A stretch of 64,000 bases of DNA from Streptomyces sp. DG1A-41 (GTDB lineage: Bacteria; Actinomycetota; Actinomycetes; Streptomycetales; Streptomycetaceae): contig NZ_CP146350.1 of the NCBI RefSeq assembly GCF_037055355.1, forward strand, positions 7,029,001 to 7,093,000. The letters are read 5' to 3'. The notes under the pieces are model-generated. The model ran no database searches. It saw nothing but the letters and a program-made list of their open reading frames with translations, and was not told the DNA's origin. A program made the translations under genes and the position numbers. Positions 1 through 8,599 of this stretch are shown here, one piece after another. Each line of letters begins with the position of its first letter. The stretch's first letter is position 1.

Positions 1-23
1 GAAGTGGACCGGCGACGTCGCGG

Positions 24-1145
24 GTGGTTTCACCGGTGGGGAAGGTGCGTGAGCCCGTGCTCGACCGCACGCAGGACACGGCGACGGGCGTGGGCAGCGC
101 CCTGCTCCGGCAGGGGCAGCGGATCAACTCGGCGCTCGTCGTGGACCGCCGGCTGGGGGAGGGCGCCTTCGCCGAGGTCTACCGGGTGCGGCACCACATC
201 CTCGGTTGGCAGGCCCTGAAGCTGTTCAAGCACGTGGCCTCGTTGGAGGCGACGTCCCGGATGCTCGACGAGGCCCGGATCCTGTCCACCCTCGGGCACC
301 CCAACATCATCCGGGTGTTCGACGCGGGCACCGTGCAGACCTCCGAGGGCGTGCGCGGCTACATCACCATGGAGTACGTGGCGGGCGGCAGCCTGGAGCG
401 GCTGATGGAGTCCCACGCGGGCGTGGTGCCCGTCGGCGAGGTGGCCGCCGTGCTCCGGCAGGCCGCCGAGGGACTCGCCGTCGCCCACGAGCGGCCGCAC
501 CCCATCGTCCACCGCGACCTGTCCCTGGCCAACGTGCTCATCACCTACGACGAGACCGGGCTGCGCGTGAAGGTGAGCGACTTCGGCCTGGCCAAGGAGA
601 CCGACCCGGGCACCATGGCGGCCAGCGCCCAGGGCACCGTCGCCTACATGCCGCCCGAGGTGCTGCGGCGCGGCAAGGGCTACGGGTGCCCGGGGGACGT
701 GTGGGCCCTGGGCACCATCGTGTACTTCCTGCTCACCGGGCACTTCCCGTACGACGGCGGCGACCCGGTGCAGTCCTTCTCCCTGGAGCGGTTCACCCGG
801 CCGTTGCAGCCGCCCCGCGCCTTCAACGACGACGTGGGCCCCGAGCTGGACCGGCTGGTCACCGACATGCTGCGGATCGACCCGGCCGAGCGGCCCGCCA
901 CCGCCCGTGCCGTCGCCGACCGCGCGTCCGGCCTGCGTCCGGCGCCCGGCCCCGAAGCCGCCGGTACGGCCGAGCCGGCCGAGTCCGCCGACGCACTGGT
1001 CCGGGAGGCCACCGCGCTCTCCCGGGTGCCCGGCAAGCTCGGCGAGGCCGCCGACCTGCTGGAGGAGACCATCAGCCGCTATCCGCTGTTGCGGGAGCGG
1101 CATCTGACACGGCTCATGACCTGGCGCCGGGGGGTGATCATGTGA
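24..1145 (+). CDS. Cytoplasmic Ser/Thr protein kinase (PknB-like), first gene of chaperone cluster
   Basis: Predicted Hanks-type kinase of 373 residues. Visible are the glycine loop GEGAFAEV (about 45-52), the ATP lysine in ALKLF (K66), the helix-C glutamate, the catalytic loop HRDLSLAN (163-170), DFG (186-188) and PPE (210-212). The lysine that normally follows HRDL is serine here (S167), unusual for a bacterial kinase. No membrane segment is seen; the last 80 residues are Ala/Glu-rich and may form TPR-like helices. The stop overlaps the next start (GTGA), so it is translationally coupled to the J-like gene and heads a run of five co-oriented genes. The start is uncertain: the frame is open to the window edge, with GTG at 24 and GTG at 45 both possible. 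Family certain; substrate unknown. Confidence 0.9.
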   Translation: MVSPVGKVREPVLDRTQDTATGVGSALLRQGQRINSALVVDRRLGEGAFAEVYRVRHHILGWQALKLFKHVASLEATSRMLDEARILSTLGHPNIIRVFDAGTVQTSEGVRGYITMEYVAGGSLERLMESHAGVVPVGEVAAVLRQAAEGLAVAHERPHPIVHRDLSLANVLITYDETGLRVKVSDFGLAKETDPGTMAASAQGTVAYMPPEVLRRGKGYGCPGDVWALGTIVYFLLTGHFPYDGGDPVQSFSLERFTRPLQPPRAFNDDVGPELDRLVTDMLRIDPAERPATARAVADRASGLRPAPGPEAAGTAEPAESADALVREATALSRVPGKLGEAADLLEETISRYPLLRERHLTRLMTWRRGVIM

Positions 1146-2410
1146 CCACGCCGGTAAGGGAGTTCGACCGCTTCGAGGAACTTGCGGGCACACAGCTGTA
1201 CCGCAGGAACGTCTTCGCCGTCACCGGCCTGCCCACCGGCGCGAGCGGACCGGCCGTGCGGCGCCACCGGCAGAAGGCGGAGGCGCGGCTGGCCGTCGAG
1301 GACAGCTGGCCCGGAGCCCCGGACCTGGCCCCGGCCGGCGGCTACGGCAAGGACGAGGTGCGGGCCTCCTTCGAGGGCCTCCAGGACCCGCGCCGGCGCA
1401 TGGTCGACGAGCTGCTGTGGCTGTGGGGCACCCCGGACTCCGGCTGCGAGTGCGACCCGGACGTGCACGAACGGCACGACGCCGCCGTGCTGCTGCACGC
1501 CCGGGTGCTGGAGGCGGAGGCCGGGAGGCGCCCGGTGCCCGTCGAGCAGCGGGCGTCCATGTGGGAGGACGTGGTGTCCGCCTGGGGTCGCCTGCTGGCG
1601 GACGGGGCGCTGCGGCAGCACGTCCGGCACCGGATCCGGGCGCTCGGCGACCCCCGGCTCGACGAGGACGCGGCCGACGACCTCCTGGCCCGGCTGCCGC
1701 GGCTGCTCGTGTCCCCCTTCCCCCAGCTCTTCGCCGACCGGGCCACCGCGAACCGCCTGACGTTCGTCTGCTCGGCCTGGACCGGGTTTCCGCCCTTCGC
1801 CGGCCCGTTCTCCGAGCTGTTCGAGCGCGCGGTGGAAGAGGCGTACGAGAAGATCCACGGCGACCTGCTGACGGCGGAGCGGGAGCGCGAGGCCCACCAC
1901 TACCGCGAGGCGTTCCTGCTCCTGCGCGACCGGGTCGTGCCCGGCTTCGAGGACATGGCGCCGCTCCGACCGTTCGTCTCCGACTGGCGCTACGACGAGA
2001 TCGCCCACGTCGTCGCCGTCGGCCTGAACAACCTCGCGGTGGAACTCCTCGGCGTCTGCGTGCACCGCCCGCCCAGCGCCACCTGGCGCGAGGAGATGCT
2101 CTGGCTCGCGGAGAAGGCGTACGAGATCGGCCCGGACCGTGACTCGGCCGGGCTGAAGGAGAACTGGGAGACGATCTACGACCACCTCACGGGCACCGGC
2201 CGCCGCCCCGCGCGGGCCAGGCCGTTCCCTTGGAGGGCGTTCCTCCTGGTGCTCGTGTTCGTCGGCGGCGCGCTCAGCCATCTGATCGAGGCCTTCGGCT
2301 TCCTCCCCGTGCTCTTCATCGGACTCGCCGTCCTCGGTGTCGTCGGCCACATCGTGCGGTTCCTGGCGTGGCTGGCGGACGGCGTACGCAGCGGACGGAG
2401 AAGAAAATGA
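1142..2410 (+). CDS. Divergent J-domain-like membrane protein (J1)
   Basis: 422-residue protein, not assignable to a named family with certainty. Its N-terminal 110 residues (YRRNVFAVTG, then a helix ending in DPRRRMVDELLWLW) resemble a J domain that has lost the HPD tripeptide. It is followed by a conserved CxC pair (GCECDP) and a central helical region. The C-terminus has about two hydrophobic segments (roughly residues 360-400) and a basic tail, so it should be membrane anchored. Two paralogues in the window share LYRRN, CxC, LFNN and the C-terminal layout. Start GTG 1142 overlaps the kinase stop, and the stop overlaps the GrpE-like start. Placement between a kinase and GrpE/Hsp70 genes supports a co-chaperone role, which is inference. 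Confidence 0.75.
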   Translation: MTTPVREFDRFEELAGTQLYRRNVFAVTGLPTGASGPAVRRHRQKAEARLAVEDSWPGAPDLAPAGGYGKDEVRASFEGLQDPRRRMVDELLWLWGTPDSGCECDPDVHERHDAAVLLHARVLEAEAGRRPVPVEQRASMWEDVVSAWGRLLADGALRQHVRHRIRALGDPRLDEDAADDLLARLPRLLVSPFPQLFADRATANRLTFVCSAWTGFPPFAGPFSELFERAVEEAYEKIHGDLLTAEREREAHHYREAFLLLRDRVVPGFEDMAPLRPFVSDWRYDEIAHVVAVGLNNLAVELLGVCVHRPPSATWREEMLWLAEKAYEIGPDRDSAGLKENWETIYDHLTGTGRRPARARPFPWRAFLLVLVFVGGALSHLIEAFGFLPVLFIGLAVLGVVGHIVRFLAWLADGVRSGRRRK

Positions 2411-2937
2411 GCTCCCCTTCCCGCCGGGGCAACAGGACCGGCCGGGTGCGCGCCGTCCTCGGCCAGTTGCGCCACCCGCCCGAGTTCCGCGTCCCGCCGC
2501 CGTTCCTCGACACCGGCCAGGCCGACTGGGTCGCGGACGTACTCGCCGACGTCGGGACGGCCACCGAGGAACCCGCTCAGGACGGCGCGGACGCCGGCAC
2601 GCTGCTCGCCGCCGCCACCGGCCTCTGGCGCGCCCAGCGCAAGCTGAACCAGCGCGCCGGCGAACTGTCGGCCGCGGACCTCAGGCAGGTGCGCCGCTAC
2701 GTCCAGGCCGGCCGGCAGGCACTCGCCGACGGCGGACTGGAGATCCAGGAACACGACGGCGCGCCCTTCGACCCGGGCCAGTCCCTCGAAGTCCTCGCCT
2801 TCCAGGACGAACCCGGCCTGACCCACGAGGTGGTGCTGGAGACCCTGCGGCCCACCGTCTACTACCGCGGCGAGCGGATCCAGATGGGGCAGGTCGTCGT
2901 CGGCCGGCCCGCACCCGGCCCCACCCACGGCATGTGA
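2407..2937 (+). CDS. GrpE-like nucleotide exchange factor
   Basis: 176 residues, starting with ATG that overlaps the preceding stop (ATGA). A helical N-terminal part (about 50-110) is followed by a compact beta-rich end containing LEVLAFQDEPGL and YRGERIQMGQVVVGRP. That end resembles the GrpE beta wing (canonical form G..LRPA.V.V). GrpE releases ADP from Hsp70, which fits the position directly upstream of the Hsp70 gene. It is shorter and more divergent than housekeeping GrpE, which sits with dnaK elsewhere in streptomycetes, so it is probably dedicated to this cluster. Confidence is moderate because helical GrpE regions are weakly conserved. Confidence 0.7.
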   Translation: MSSPSRRGNRTGRVRAVLGQLRHPPEFRVPPPFLDTGQADWVADVLADVGTATEEPAQDGADAGTLLAAATGLWRAQRKLNQRAGELSAADLRQVRRYVQAGRQALADGGLEIQEHDGAPFDPGQSLEVLAFQDEPGLTHEVVLETLRPTVYYRGERIQMGQVVVGRPAPGPTHGM

Positions 2938-2958
2938 ACGACCAAGGAGACGACCGCA

Positions 2959-5463
2959 ATGCGCGAGACCATCGACTTCGGCATCGACCTCGGCACCACC
3001 AACAGCGCCATCGCCGTGGCGGACGACGACGGCGTACGCGTCATCAAGAACAACGACGGCTGGGACTGCACCCCGTCCGCCGTGTGGATGCCCAAGCCGG
3101 ACGTGATCCACGTGGGCCGCCGTGCCCGTGAGCGCACCGACACCCAGCCCGACGACGCCCACGCCGAGTTCAAGCTGGAGATGGGCGTGGCCGGATACCA
3201 CCGGCGGTTCGCCCGCGCGGGGCTGTCCCTCACCCCCGAGCAGCTCTCCGCCGAGGTGCTCAAGTCCCTGCGCCAGGACGCCGCGCACGACACCGGCAGC
3301 CCGCCGGAGGCGGCCGTGATCACCGTGCCCGCCTCCTTCGCGCTGCACCAGAACAGCGCCACGTCCGCCGCCGCGGCCCTCGCCGGACTCGGCGAGCACT
3401 GCCCCCTGGTCCAGGAACCGACCGCCGCGGCCATCGCGTACGGCGTGCAGGACGCCTCCGAGTCCACCCACTGGATGGTGTTCGACCTGGGCGGCGGCAC
3501 CTTCGACGCGGCCGTGATGAGCAAGCGCGACGGTGAACTCCAGCTGCTCCAGCACGCCGGTGACCCGCGCCTGGGCGGCAAACTCATCGACTGGGCCATC
3601 GTGGAGGACCTGCTCGTCCCCGCCGTCCGGCGCGACCTCGGGCTGCCGGACTTCGCCCGGCGCAACAACCGGTGGCGGGCCAACTTCGCCAAGCTCAAAC
3701 TCGCCGCGGAGGACGCCAAGATCGCGCTGTCGCGGCGCGCCTGCTACGACATCGCCGTCGACCTCTCCGACGGCGAAGGCGGCACGGCCCCCTTCGAGTT
3801 CAGCCTCACCCGGGGCGCCCTCGACGACCTCGCCCAGCCCTTCTACGCCCGCGCGGTCAAGCTCTGCCGGGACGCCCTCGCGGAGAGCTCGCTGCGGCCC
3901 GACCACATCGACCGGCTGCTGCTCGTCGGCGGGGCGACCCTCGCCCCGGGGCTGCGCGACCTGCTGGCCGATCCCGTGGAGGGCCTGGGCATCCAGCTCG
4001 ACCACACCCAGGACCCGACCACCGTGGTGGCGCGCGGGGCCGCCGTCTTCGCCCGTACGGTGCGGATGCCGAGCAAGCCGCGCACGGCGGCGCCGGGCGA
4101 GTTCACCGTGGAACTCCACTACGAACCCCAGTCCCTGGAGACCACCGGCATCCCCGTCTCCGGCCGGATCAACGGCGGCACCGCCGTGCCCGACTGGACC
4201 CGTTACACCGTCACCCTCACCAACCCCGACGGCCACCCGCCCTTCCGGGGACCGCAGACCACCCTCACCCCCGACGGCGCCTTCTACACCGAGGTGTCCA
4301 TCGACTCCGGCACCCGGTCCCGGTTCACCGTGGAACTCTCCGACGGCACCGGCACCCGGCAGCGGCTCGCCCCGGACACCCTGTCCATCACCCACGCCCA
4401 GGTGCTGCCCGGCGACGCCGTGCTCACCAGCACGCTGGGCATCGGCAAGGCCGACGGCTCCTTCGCGCCGATGCTGCGCAAGGGCACCGCCCTGCCGACC
4501 TCGATCACGAAGACGTTCGAGACGTCCATCCCGCTGCGCCGCTCCCAGCCGGACGCCGTCATCCGCATCCCGCTGCTGGAGGGCGAACGCCGGCGCGCCG
4601 ACCGCAACACCCGGGTCGGGCTGCTGGAGATCCGGCCCCGGGACGTCCGCTTCGACCTGCCCGCGCAGACGCCCGTCGAGGTGACCTTCGAGATCAGCGC
4701 CTCCAACCGGGAAGTCACCGTCACCGCCGACATCCCCGTCGCCGACGCCCAGTTCGAGGCCACCATCGACCGCTCCCAGCTGGTGGCGCCCACGCACGAA
4801 GAGCTGGTCGACCGGCTGCACGACCTGGAGCAGCGCACGCACTCCCTGCGGGAACGCGCCGAGGAGGTGCACTCCGAGCAGGCCCTGTCCCAGCTCGACG
4901 ACCTGTCCGACGAGAAGGCCTTCGTCCATCTGCGCAAGGAGGTCGACGCGGCGGCCGTCGACACGGGGGCGGCCGGTACGAGCGACCGGCGCATCCGCGA
5001 CCTGGAGGCCCAGCTCGACGACGTCGAGGAGGCCATCGACATTCCCGGGCTCCAGCACGAGCTGTGGGACCTCCTCAACAGCTGCGAGGATCTCATCGAA
5101 CAGACCGGCGGCGGCCCGGCCGAACGCCGCGAGCTGGAGAACCTCCGCACCCGCGCGACCAGCGCCGGCGAGGACGGCAGCCCGGCCGGGCTGCGTCGGC
5201 TCGCCGACCGGGTGCGGGACTTCCAGGTCGATCTGCTGCGCCGCAGCGACCAGTGGGACTTCCTCGTCTTCCACTCCCTCGTCGAACTGCGCGACGAGAT
5301 GACCTCGCGCGCCCAGGCGGACGCCGCGATCGCCGACGGCCGCCGAGCCGTCGCCGCGGGCGACCGCACGGCCCTGTCCGCCGTCAACCAGCGCCTGCGC
5401 CGCCTGCTCCCTCCGGGGGTCTCGGAGGAGCGGCGGATCGGCGGGGTGCAGGAGAGCCGGTGA
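2959..5463 (+). CDS. Hsp70-like protein with extra beta-rich domain and C-terminal coil
   Basis: 834 residues, about 200 longer than DnaK. The actin-fold ATPase is intact: GIDLGTTNS (7-15), FDLGGGTFDA, and the adenosine motif LLVGGATLAPGLRDLL. After the ATPase (about residue 375) there is an extra Ig-like segment (about 385-480, FTVELHYEP...TRYTVTLTNPDG). A substrate-binding-like beta domain follows (LTSTLGIG, NTRVGLLEI, VEVTFEISASN), then a long charged helical tail (about 610-834). The start ATG has a good AAGGAG ribosome site. Coupling with a GrpE-like and J-like gene indicates a complete but non-housekeeping chaperone set under kinase control. Client unknown. Confidence 0.9.
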   Translation: MRETIDFGIDLGTTNSAIAVADDDGVRVIKNNDGWDCTPSAVWMPKPDVIHVGRRARERTDTQPDDAHAEFKLEMGVAGYHRRFARAGLSLTPEQLSAEVLKSLRQDAAHDTGSPPEAAVITVPASFALHQNSATSAAAALAGLGEHCPLVQEPTAAAIAYGVQDASESTHWMVFDLGGGTFDAAVMSKRDGELQLLQHAGDPRLGGKLIDWAIVEDLLVPAVRRDLGLPDFARRNNRWRANFAKLKLAAEDAKIALSRRACYDIAVDLSDGEGGTAPFEFSLTRGALDDLAQPFYARAVKLCRDALAESSLRPDHIDRLLLVGGATLAPGLRDLLADPVEGLGIQLDHTQDPTTVVARGAAVFARTVRMPSKPRTAAPGEFTVELHYEPQSLETTGIPVSGRINGGTAVPDWTRYTVTLTNPDGHPPFRGPQTTLTPDGAFYTEVSIDSGTRSRFTVELSDGTGTRQRLAPDTLSITHAQVLPGDAVLTSTLGIGKADGSFAPMLRKGTALPTSITKTFETSIPLRRSQPDAVIRIPLLEGERRRADRNTRVGLLEIRPRDVRFDLPAQTPVEVTFEISASNREVTVTADIPVADAQFEATIDRSQLVAPTHEELVDRLHDLEQRTHSLRERAEEVHSEQALSQLDDLSDEKAFVHLRKEVDAAAVDTGAAGTSDRRIRDLEAQLDDVEEAIDIPGLQHELWDLLNSCEDLIEQTGGGPAERRELENLRTRATSAGEDGSPAGLRRLADRVRDFQVDLLRRSDQWDFLVFHSLVELRDEMTSRAQADAAIADGRRAVAAGDRTALSAVNQRLRRLLPPGVSEERRIGGVQESR

Positions 5464-5494
5464 GCCGGGGGAGCGGGGCCGGAGGGGAGGCGAC

Positions 5495-6460
5495 ATGCGG
5501 GGAACGGGCACGGACGGGCGGACCGACAGCATGAGAGACCAGGCCGACGCTCAGAGCGACGCCGCGCTCGACGTCGTGCTGCGCGTGTCGCGGGCCCGGG
5601 CGCTCGCCCGGGCCGGGGAACTGAGCGGTGCCCTACGGCTGTTGCGGGAGGCCGAGGGCACGAACCTCGGCGGGCATCGGGACGTGCTCGATCTGCGGGC
5701 ACGGGTGCACGCGCAGCGCGGGGAGACGACCGAGGCGGCTCAGTGCTGGCAGCGGGTCCTGGCACGGCATCCGGAGGACCCGGCGGCCAGGGCGGGGCTC
5801 GCCCGGCTCGGCCGTACGGGGCCGGTGGCGGCGCTCGGCCGTCATCGCACCCGTACGGCCCTGGTCGCGGCGGTGTGCGTGGTGACCGTCGTCGTGGCCG
5901 GCGTGGTCACCACCCCGGACGGACCACGCACCGTTCGAGCGGACACCGACCGTGCGGGCACCGGCCGTGCGGCGGGAGCGCAGAGCCCCGGCGCGAGCGC
6001 CACCGCGGGAGGCGGTCAGGGGAACCCCGGCGCCGGGCAGGAGAAGGACCCGTCCGCCGCCCGCCGTGCCGCCGCGCTCGCCGACGACCTGCGCGCCCCG
6101 GGCATGCGCGTCACCGTGCGCGGCGACTCCGTCGAAGTCGCCTTCACCCAGGGGCTCTTCTCCGAAGGAGCTCAGCTCACCCCGGCGGGAGCCCGGCAAC
6201 TGGCCCTGCTCGGTGAACGGCTGGGCGGACGGCACCTGGCCGTCACCGTGCACGGCCACGCGGCCACCGTCCCCGGCGCCCCGCGCAGCGGCGGTTCCGT
6301 CGTCGCGCTGTGGCGCGCCCTGGTCGCCGCCCGCGAACTCGGCGCCGCGAGCGGTGAACCCCTCACGGCGTTCACCACCGACAGCGCGGACCAGCGCGAC
6401 GCCCCCTACCCGGACCCGGCCCGCAACCGCACGGTCACCCTCGTGATCTCACCCGAGTGA
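5495..6460 (+). CDS. TPR-membrane-OmpA-like domain protein
   Basis: 321 residues, preceded by a strong GGAGGGGAGG ribosome site. An N-terminal helical repeat region (about 20-100, containing ALARAGELSGALRLL and a TPR-like CWQRVLARHPEDPAARAGL) is cytosolic. One hydrophobic helix follows (about 113-133, LVAAVCVVTVVVAGVV). A low-complexity Gly/Ala/Ser linker leads to a C-terminal OmpA/MotB-like domain (about 185-321, with AVTVHGHAA and the closing PARNRTVTLVI). That domain class usually binds peptidoglycan outside the membrane. The gene ends the kinase/J/GrpE/Hsp70 run and could link the chaperone set to the cell wall. The OmpA call is from the fold pattern; the role is inferred. Confidence 0.7.
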   Translation: MRGTGTDGRTDSMRDQADAQSDAALDVVLRVSRARALARAGELSGALRLLREAEGTNLGGHRDVLDLRARVHAQRGETTEAAQCWQRVLARHPEDPAARAGLARLGRTGPVAALGRHRTRTALVAAVCVVTVVVAGVVTTPDGPRTVRADTDRAGTGRAAGAQSPGASATAGGGQGNPGAGQEKDPSAARRAAALADDLRAPGMRVTVRGDSVEVAFTQGLFSEGAQLTPAGARQLALLGERLGGRHLAVTVHGHAATVPGAPRSGGSVVALWRALVAARELGAASGEPLTAFTTDSADQRDAPYPDPARNRTVTLVISPE

Positions 6461-6465
6461 CGGTG

Positions 6466-7022
6466 CTAGCCGCCGGAGACCACCACGACCAGCCCGATGA
6501 TCAGCAGCACCACCACCGACGTCCACACCTTGGCGGCGATGGGGGACGTCCCGTAGTAGATCTCCTCCAGGTGCGTCGCCAAGCTCTTGCGCGGCGGCCG
6601 CCGCACGCCGTACGGCACGGGCGTCCGGCCACCGCCGTACGAGACCTCGTACGGCATCCCCAGGTCTCCCGCCTTGTCGAGCAGCAGCCGGTTGGTGGTG
6701 ATGCGCACCCGTGTCTCCTGGCTCGTGCAGAACTCCTCGGCCAGCTCCAGCAGCCGCAGACCGCGGCCACCGCCACCGGGCGCCAGGGCGATCGCACAGT
6801 TGTTGAACAGGATCGCGGCGGAGTCGCTGAGCCGGTCGACGGCCTCCGGGAGGTCGGGGAGCCCGGCGAGCGCGCCCCGGCGCAGGCGGCGCAGCTCGCG
6901 CAGCAGCGGCGTGGCGGCCTCCAGGGTGCCGGCCGCACCGCGCGCGTCGTTCCGGTCGAGTTGCCGCGCGGCCGTCTCCAGAGCCTTGACGACCGGATCG
7001 AAGGCCGGCTTGGCCTTGTGTC
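6466..7022 (-). pseudogene. C-terminal part of a J-like membrane protein (J2), 5' end lost to island
   Basis: Minus-strand coding sequence homologous to the C-terminal half of the J-like paralogues: LSDSAAILFNNCAIAL, then TTNRLLLDKAGDLGMP, a basic patch, and one C-terminal membrane helix (VWTSVVVLLIIGLVVVV). Similarity begins near KAKPAFDPVVK at about 7022. Upstream of that the reading continues into unrelated sequence, so the J-like N-terminal domain is missing. The stop lies only 5 bases from the convergent TPR-OmpA stop. The break coincides with the left edge of the recombinase island, which is the likely cause. A short protein could still be made from an upstream in-frame ATG (7107). Confidence 0.7.
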
Positions 7023-7027
7023 GTCTT

Positions 7028-7065
7028 CCCTGTTGGATCGGCGTGTTGAAGCGGATCGAACAGGG
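7028..7065. repeat. Inverted repeat at left island edge
   Basis: CCCTGTTGGATC (7028-7039) pairs with GATCGAACAGGG (7054-7065), 11 of 12 positions, across a 14-base spacer. It lies immediately inside the point where similarity of J2 to its paralogues ends. It may be part of the recombinase recognition end. This is a positional argument only. Confidence 0.4.
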
Positions 7066-7171
7066 GTGGATGAGTGTTGGGTTGGCGTGCGTTCTGGGTG
7101 CCGACAACTCGCCGGGTGGCGGGTGATCGGGTGCCTGTTCTGGCTGGGTGGGGGGACCTGGCCGTGCGTGA

Positions 7172-8599
7172 GGATCGCGTTGGGATTCATCCTGGGGATC
7201 CGATTCTTCTTCTCCGGACTACCGGATCGACGAAGTACTGAGCCGGTACCTGTGCCGGTCGTCGTTCGCCCGTCTCGCGCAGGAGACGAAGCGCAACTAC
7301 ACGGATGACTACTGCCTGTTCTTCGATTTCCTGTGGGGCCGCGGGAAGTGGTGGAGCGAGGCGTCGGCGGACGATCTGTGGGACTTCGAGGACTGGCGGA
7401 CCCGCTCGCCGCGGAATCCGTGCCGGGTCGGCGGGGCGCGGTGGAACCGGGGACTGGCCGCGCTCGCGCGGCTGTACGAGTGGGCGGTACAGCGCGAGTA
7501 CGTGCTGACGAACCCGGTGCTGATGCGTACGGTCACCGGCCGGACCGGCGATGTCGTGCTGGTCCCGGCGGCGCGGGCGAAGAACGCGCGCACGAGCGAG
7601 GTGCGCTGGCTGACGCCGCGCGCCTTCCGGCGCTGGGTGGAGGTGGGACTGCGCGGGCACGGCGCGGACGGGCTGCCGGACGCCGGGTGGGCGGGACGGC
7701 TGGCCGACCGCAACGCGGCCTTCGCTGATCTGCTGTTCTCCTCCGGGGTGCGTCTGACGGAGGGGGCCTCGCTGCTGACGCTGGAGGTGCCGCGTCTCCA
7801 GTTGGAGGGCGGCCAGTACTACGCGGGGCGTCTGGCGCGGGTGGTGGCGAAGTCGAAGCGGGCGCGCACGTTCTATGCCTCCTCTGTCGTGGTGGGTGAG
7901 GTTGAGGGGTACGTGGAGTCGTCGCGCGCCCGGGTGGTGCGGCGCGCGCAGGCGGCGGGTCGGTACGACGGGCTGCCGATGCGGCTGGTCACGCACGAGA
8001 CGGGCCGGCGTCGGCGGCTGTTGCACTGGCGGGACCAGGACGGCGTGGTGGGTCAGACGCCCCTGACGGAGGCGACGGTGGATGAGCGGATGAGCTTGTT
8101 CATCGAGGGCCCGGCCGGTCCGGAGCCGTTGTGGCTGTGGCTGAACGAGGCCGGGCTGCCGTTCCACCCGGCATCTTGGGAGGGCGTGTTCCGGACGGCG
8201 AACGAGCGGTGCGAGAGGGTGCTGGCGCCGGTGATGAGCGAGCCGCCGTTTTGCACCCCACACATGGCCCGGCACAGCTTCGCGCTGGTCATGCTCGTAG
8301 TCCTCAACCACGTCATGGACCGGCGCATGGGCCTGACGCCGGAGGAACGGCGGGACTTCCGAATGCTTTACGGCGATCCGTGGCGGATGGTGCAGGACCT
8401 GCTCGGCCACGCCCAGCTGGAGACCACGAAGCACATCTATCTCGCTCCGGTCGCGGACCTGCAGCTGCGGTCGCTGCTGGCCGACTTCCAGCCGGCCGAC
8501 GGTCCGCTCCGTGAGGGGGAGCTGGCGCCGGTGTTCGCGCGGCTGGCGCGGGAGAGCGAGGGCATTCAGGACCTGGACGACAAGCTGGTGGCCCGGTGA
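7172..8599 (+). CDS. Tyrosine recombinase A (Tn554 TnpA / RIT-A type), start codon unclear
   Basis: About 475 residues if read from the in-frame stop at 7169-7171. Conserved tyrosine-recombinase residues are visible: the first Arg in GVRLTEGASLL, HMARHSF (HxxR), LLGHAQLETTKHIYL (His and the catalytic Tyr). The N-terminal core-binding domain (RSSFARLAQETKRNYTDDY..FFDFLWGRG) reads cleanly back to about 7184. No ATG, GTG or TTG exists in this frame before GTG 7502, which would delete that domain. Either a rare start such as CTG 7238 is used, or a small indel separates the true start (for example GTG 7168 in the next frame). The stop overlaps the next gene (GTGA). It catalyses strand exchange for the island together with the next two proteins, by analogy with Tn554. 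Confidence 0.75.
   Translation, partial: GSRWDSSWGSDSSSPDYRIDEVLSRYLCRSSFARLAQETKRNYTDDYCLFFDFLWGRGKWWSEASADDLWDFEDWRTRSPRNPCRVGGARWNRGLAALARLYEWAVQREYVLTNPVLMRTVTGRTGDVVLVPAARAKNARTSEVRWLTPRAFRRWVEVGLRGHGADGLPDAGWAGRLADRNAAFADLLFSSGVRLTEGASLLTLEVPRLQLEGGQYYAGRLARVVAKSKRARTFYASSVVVGEVEGYVESSRARVVRRAQAAGRYDGLPMRLVTHETGRRRRLLHWRDQDGVVGQTPLTEATVDERMSLFIEGPAGPEPLWLWLNEAGLPFHPASWEGVFRTANERCERVLAPVMSEPPFCTPHMARHSFALVMLVVLNHVMDRRMGLTPEERRDFRMLYGDPWRMVQDLLGHAQLETTKHIYLAPVADLQLRSLLADFQPADGPLREGELAPVFARLARESEGIQDLDDKLVAR

Noticed and set aside
2176..5532. 1118-codon open frame on the minus strand opposite the Hsp70 gene, and similar long antisense frames elsewhere
   Set aside because: In DNA of about 72% GC, frames opposite real genes stay open by codon bias. 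The translations are low-complexity Gly/Arg/Val-rich with no recognisable domain.
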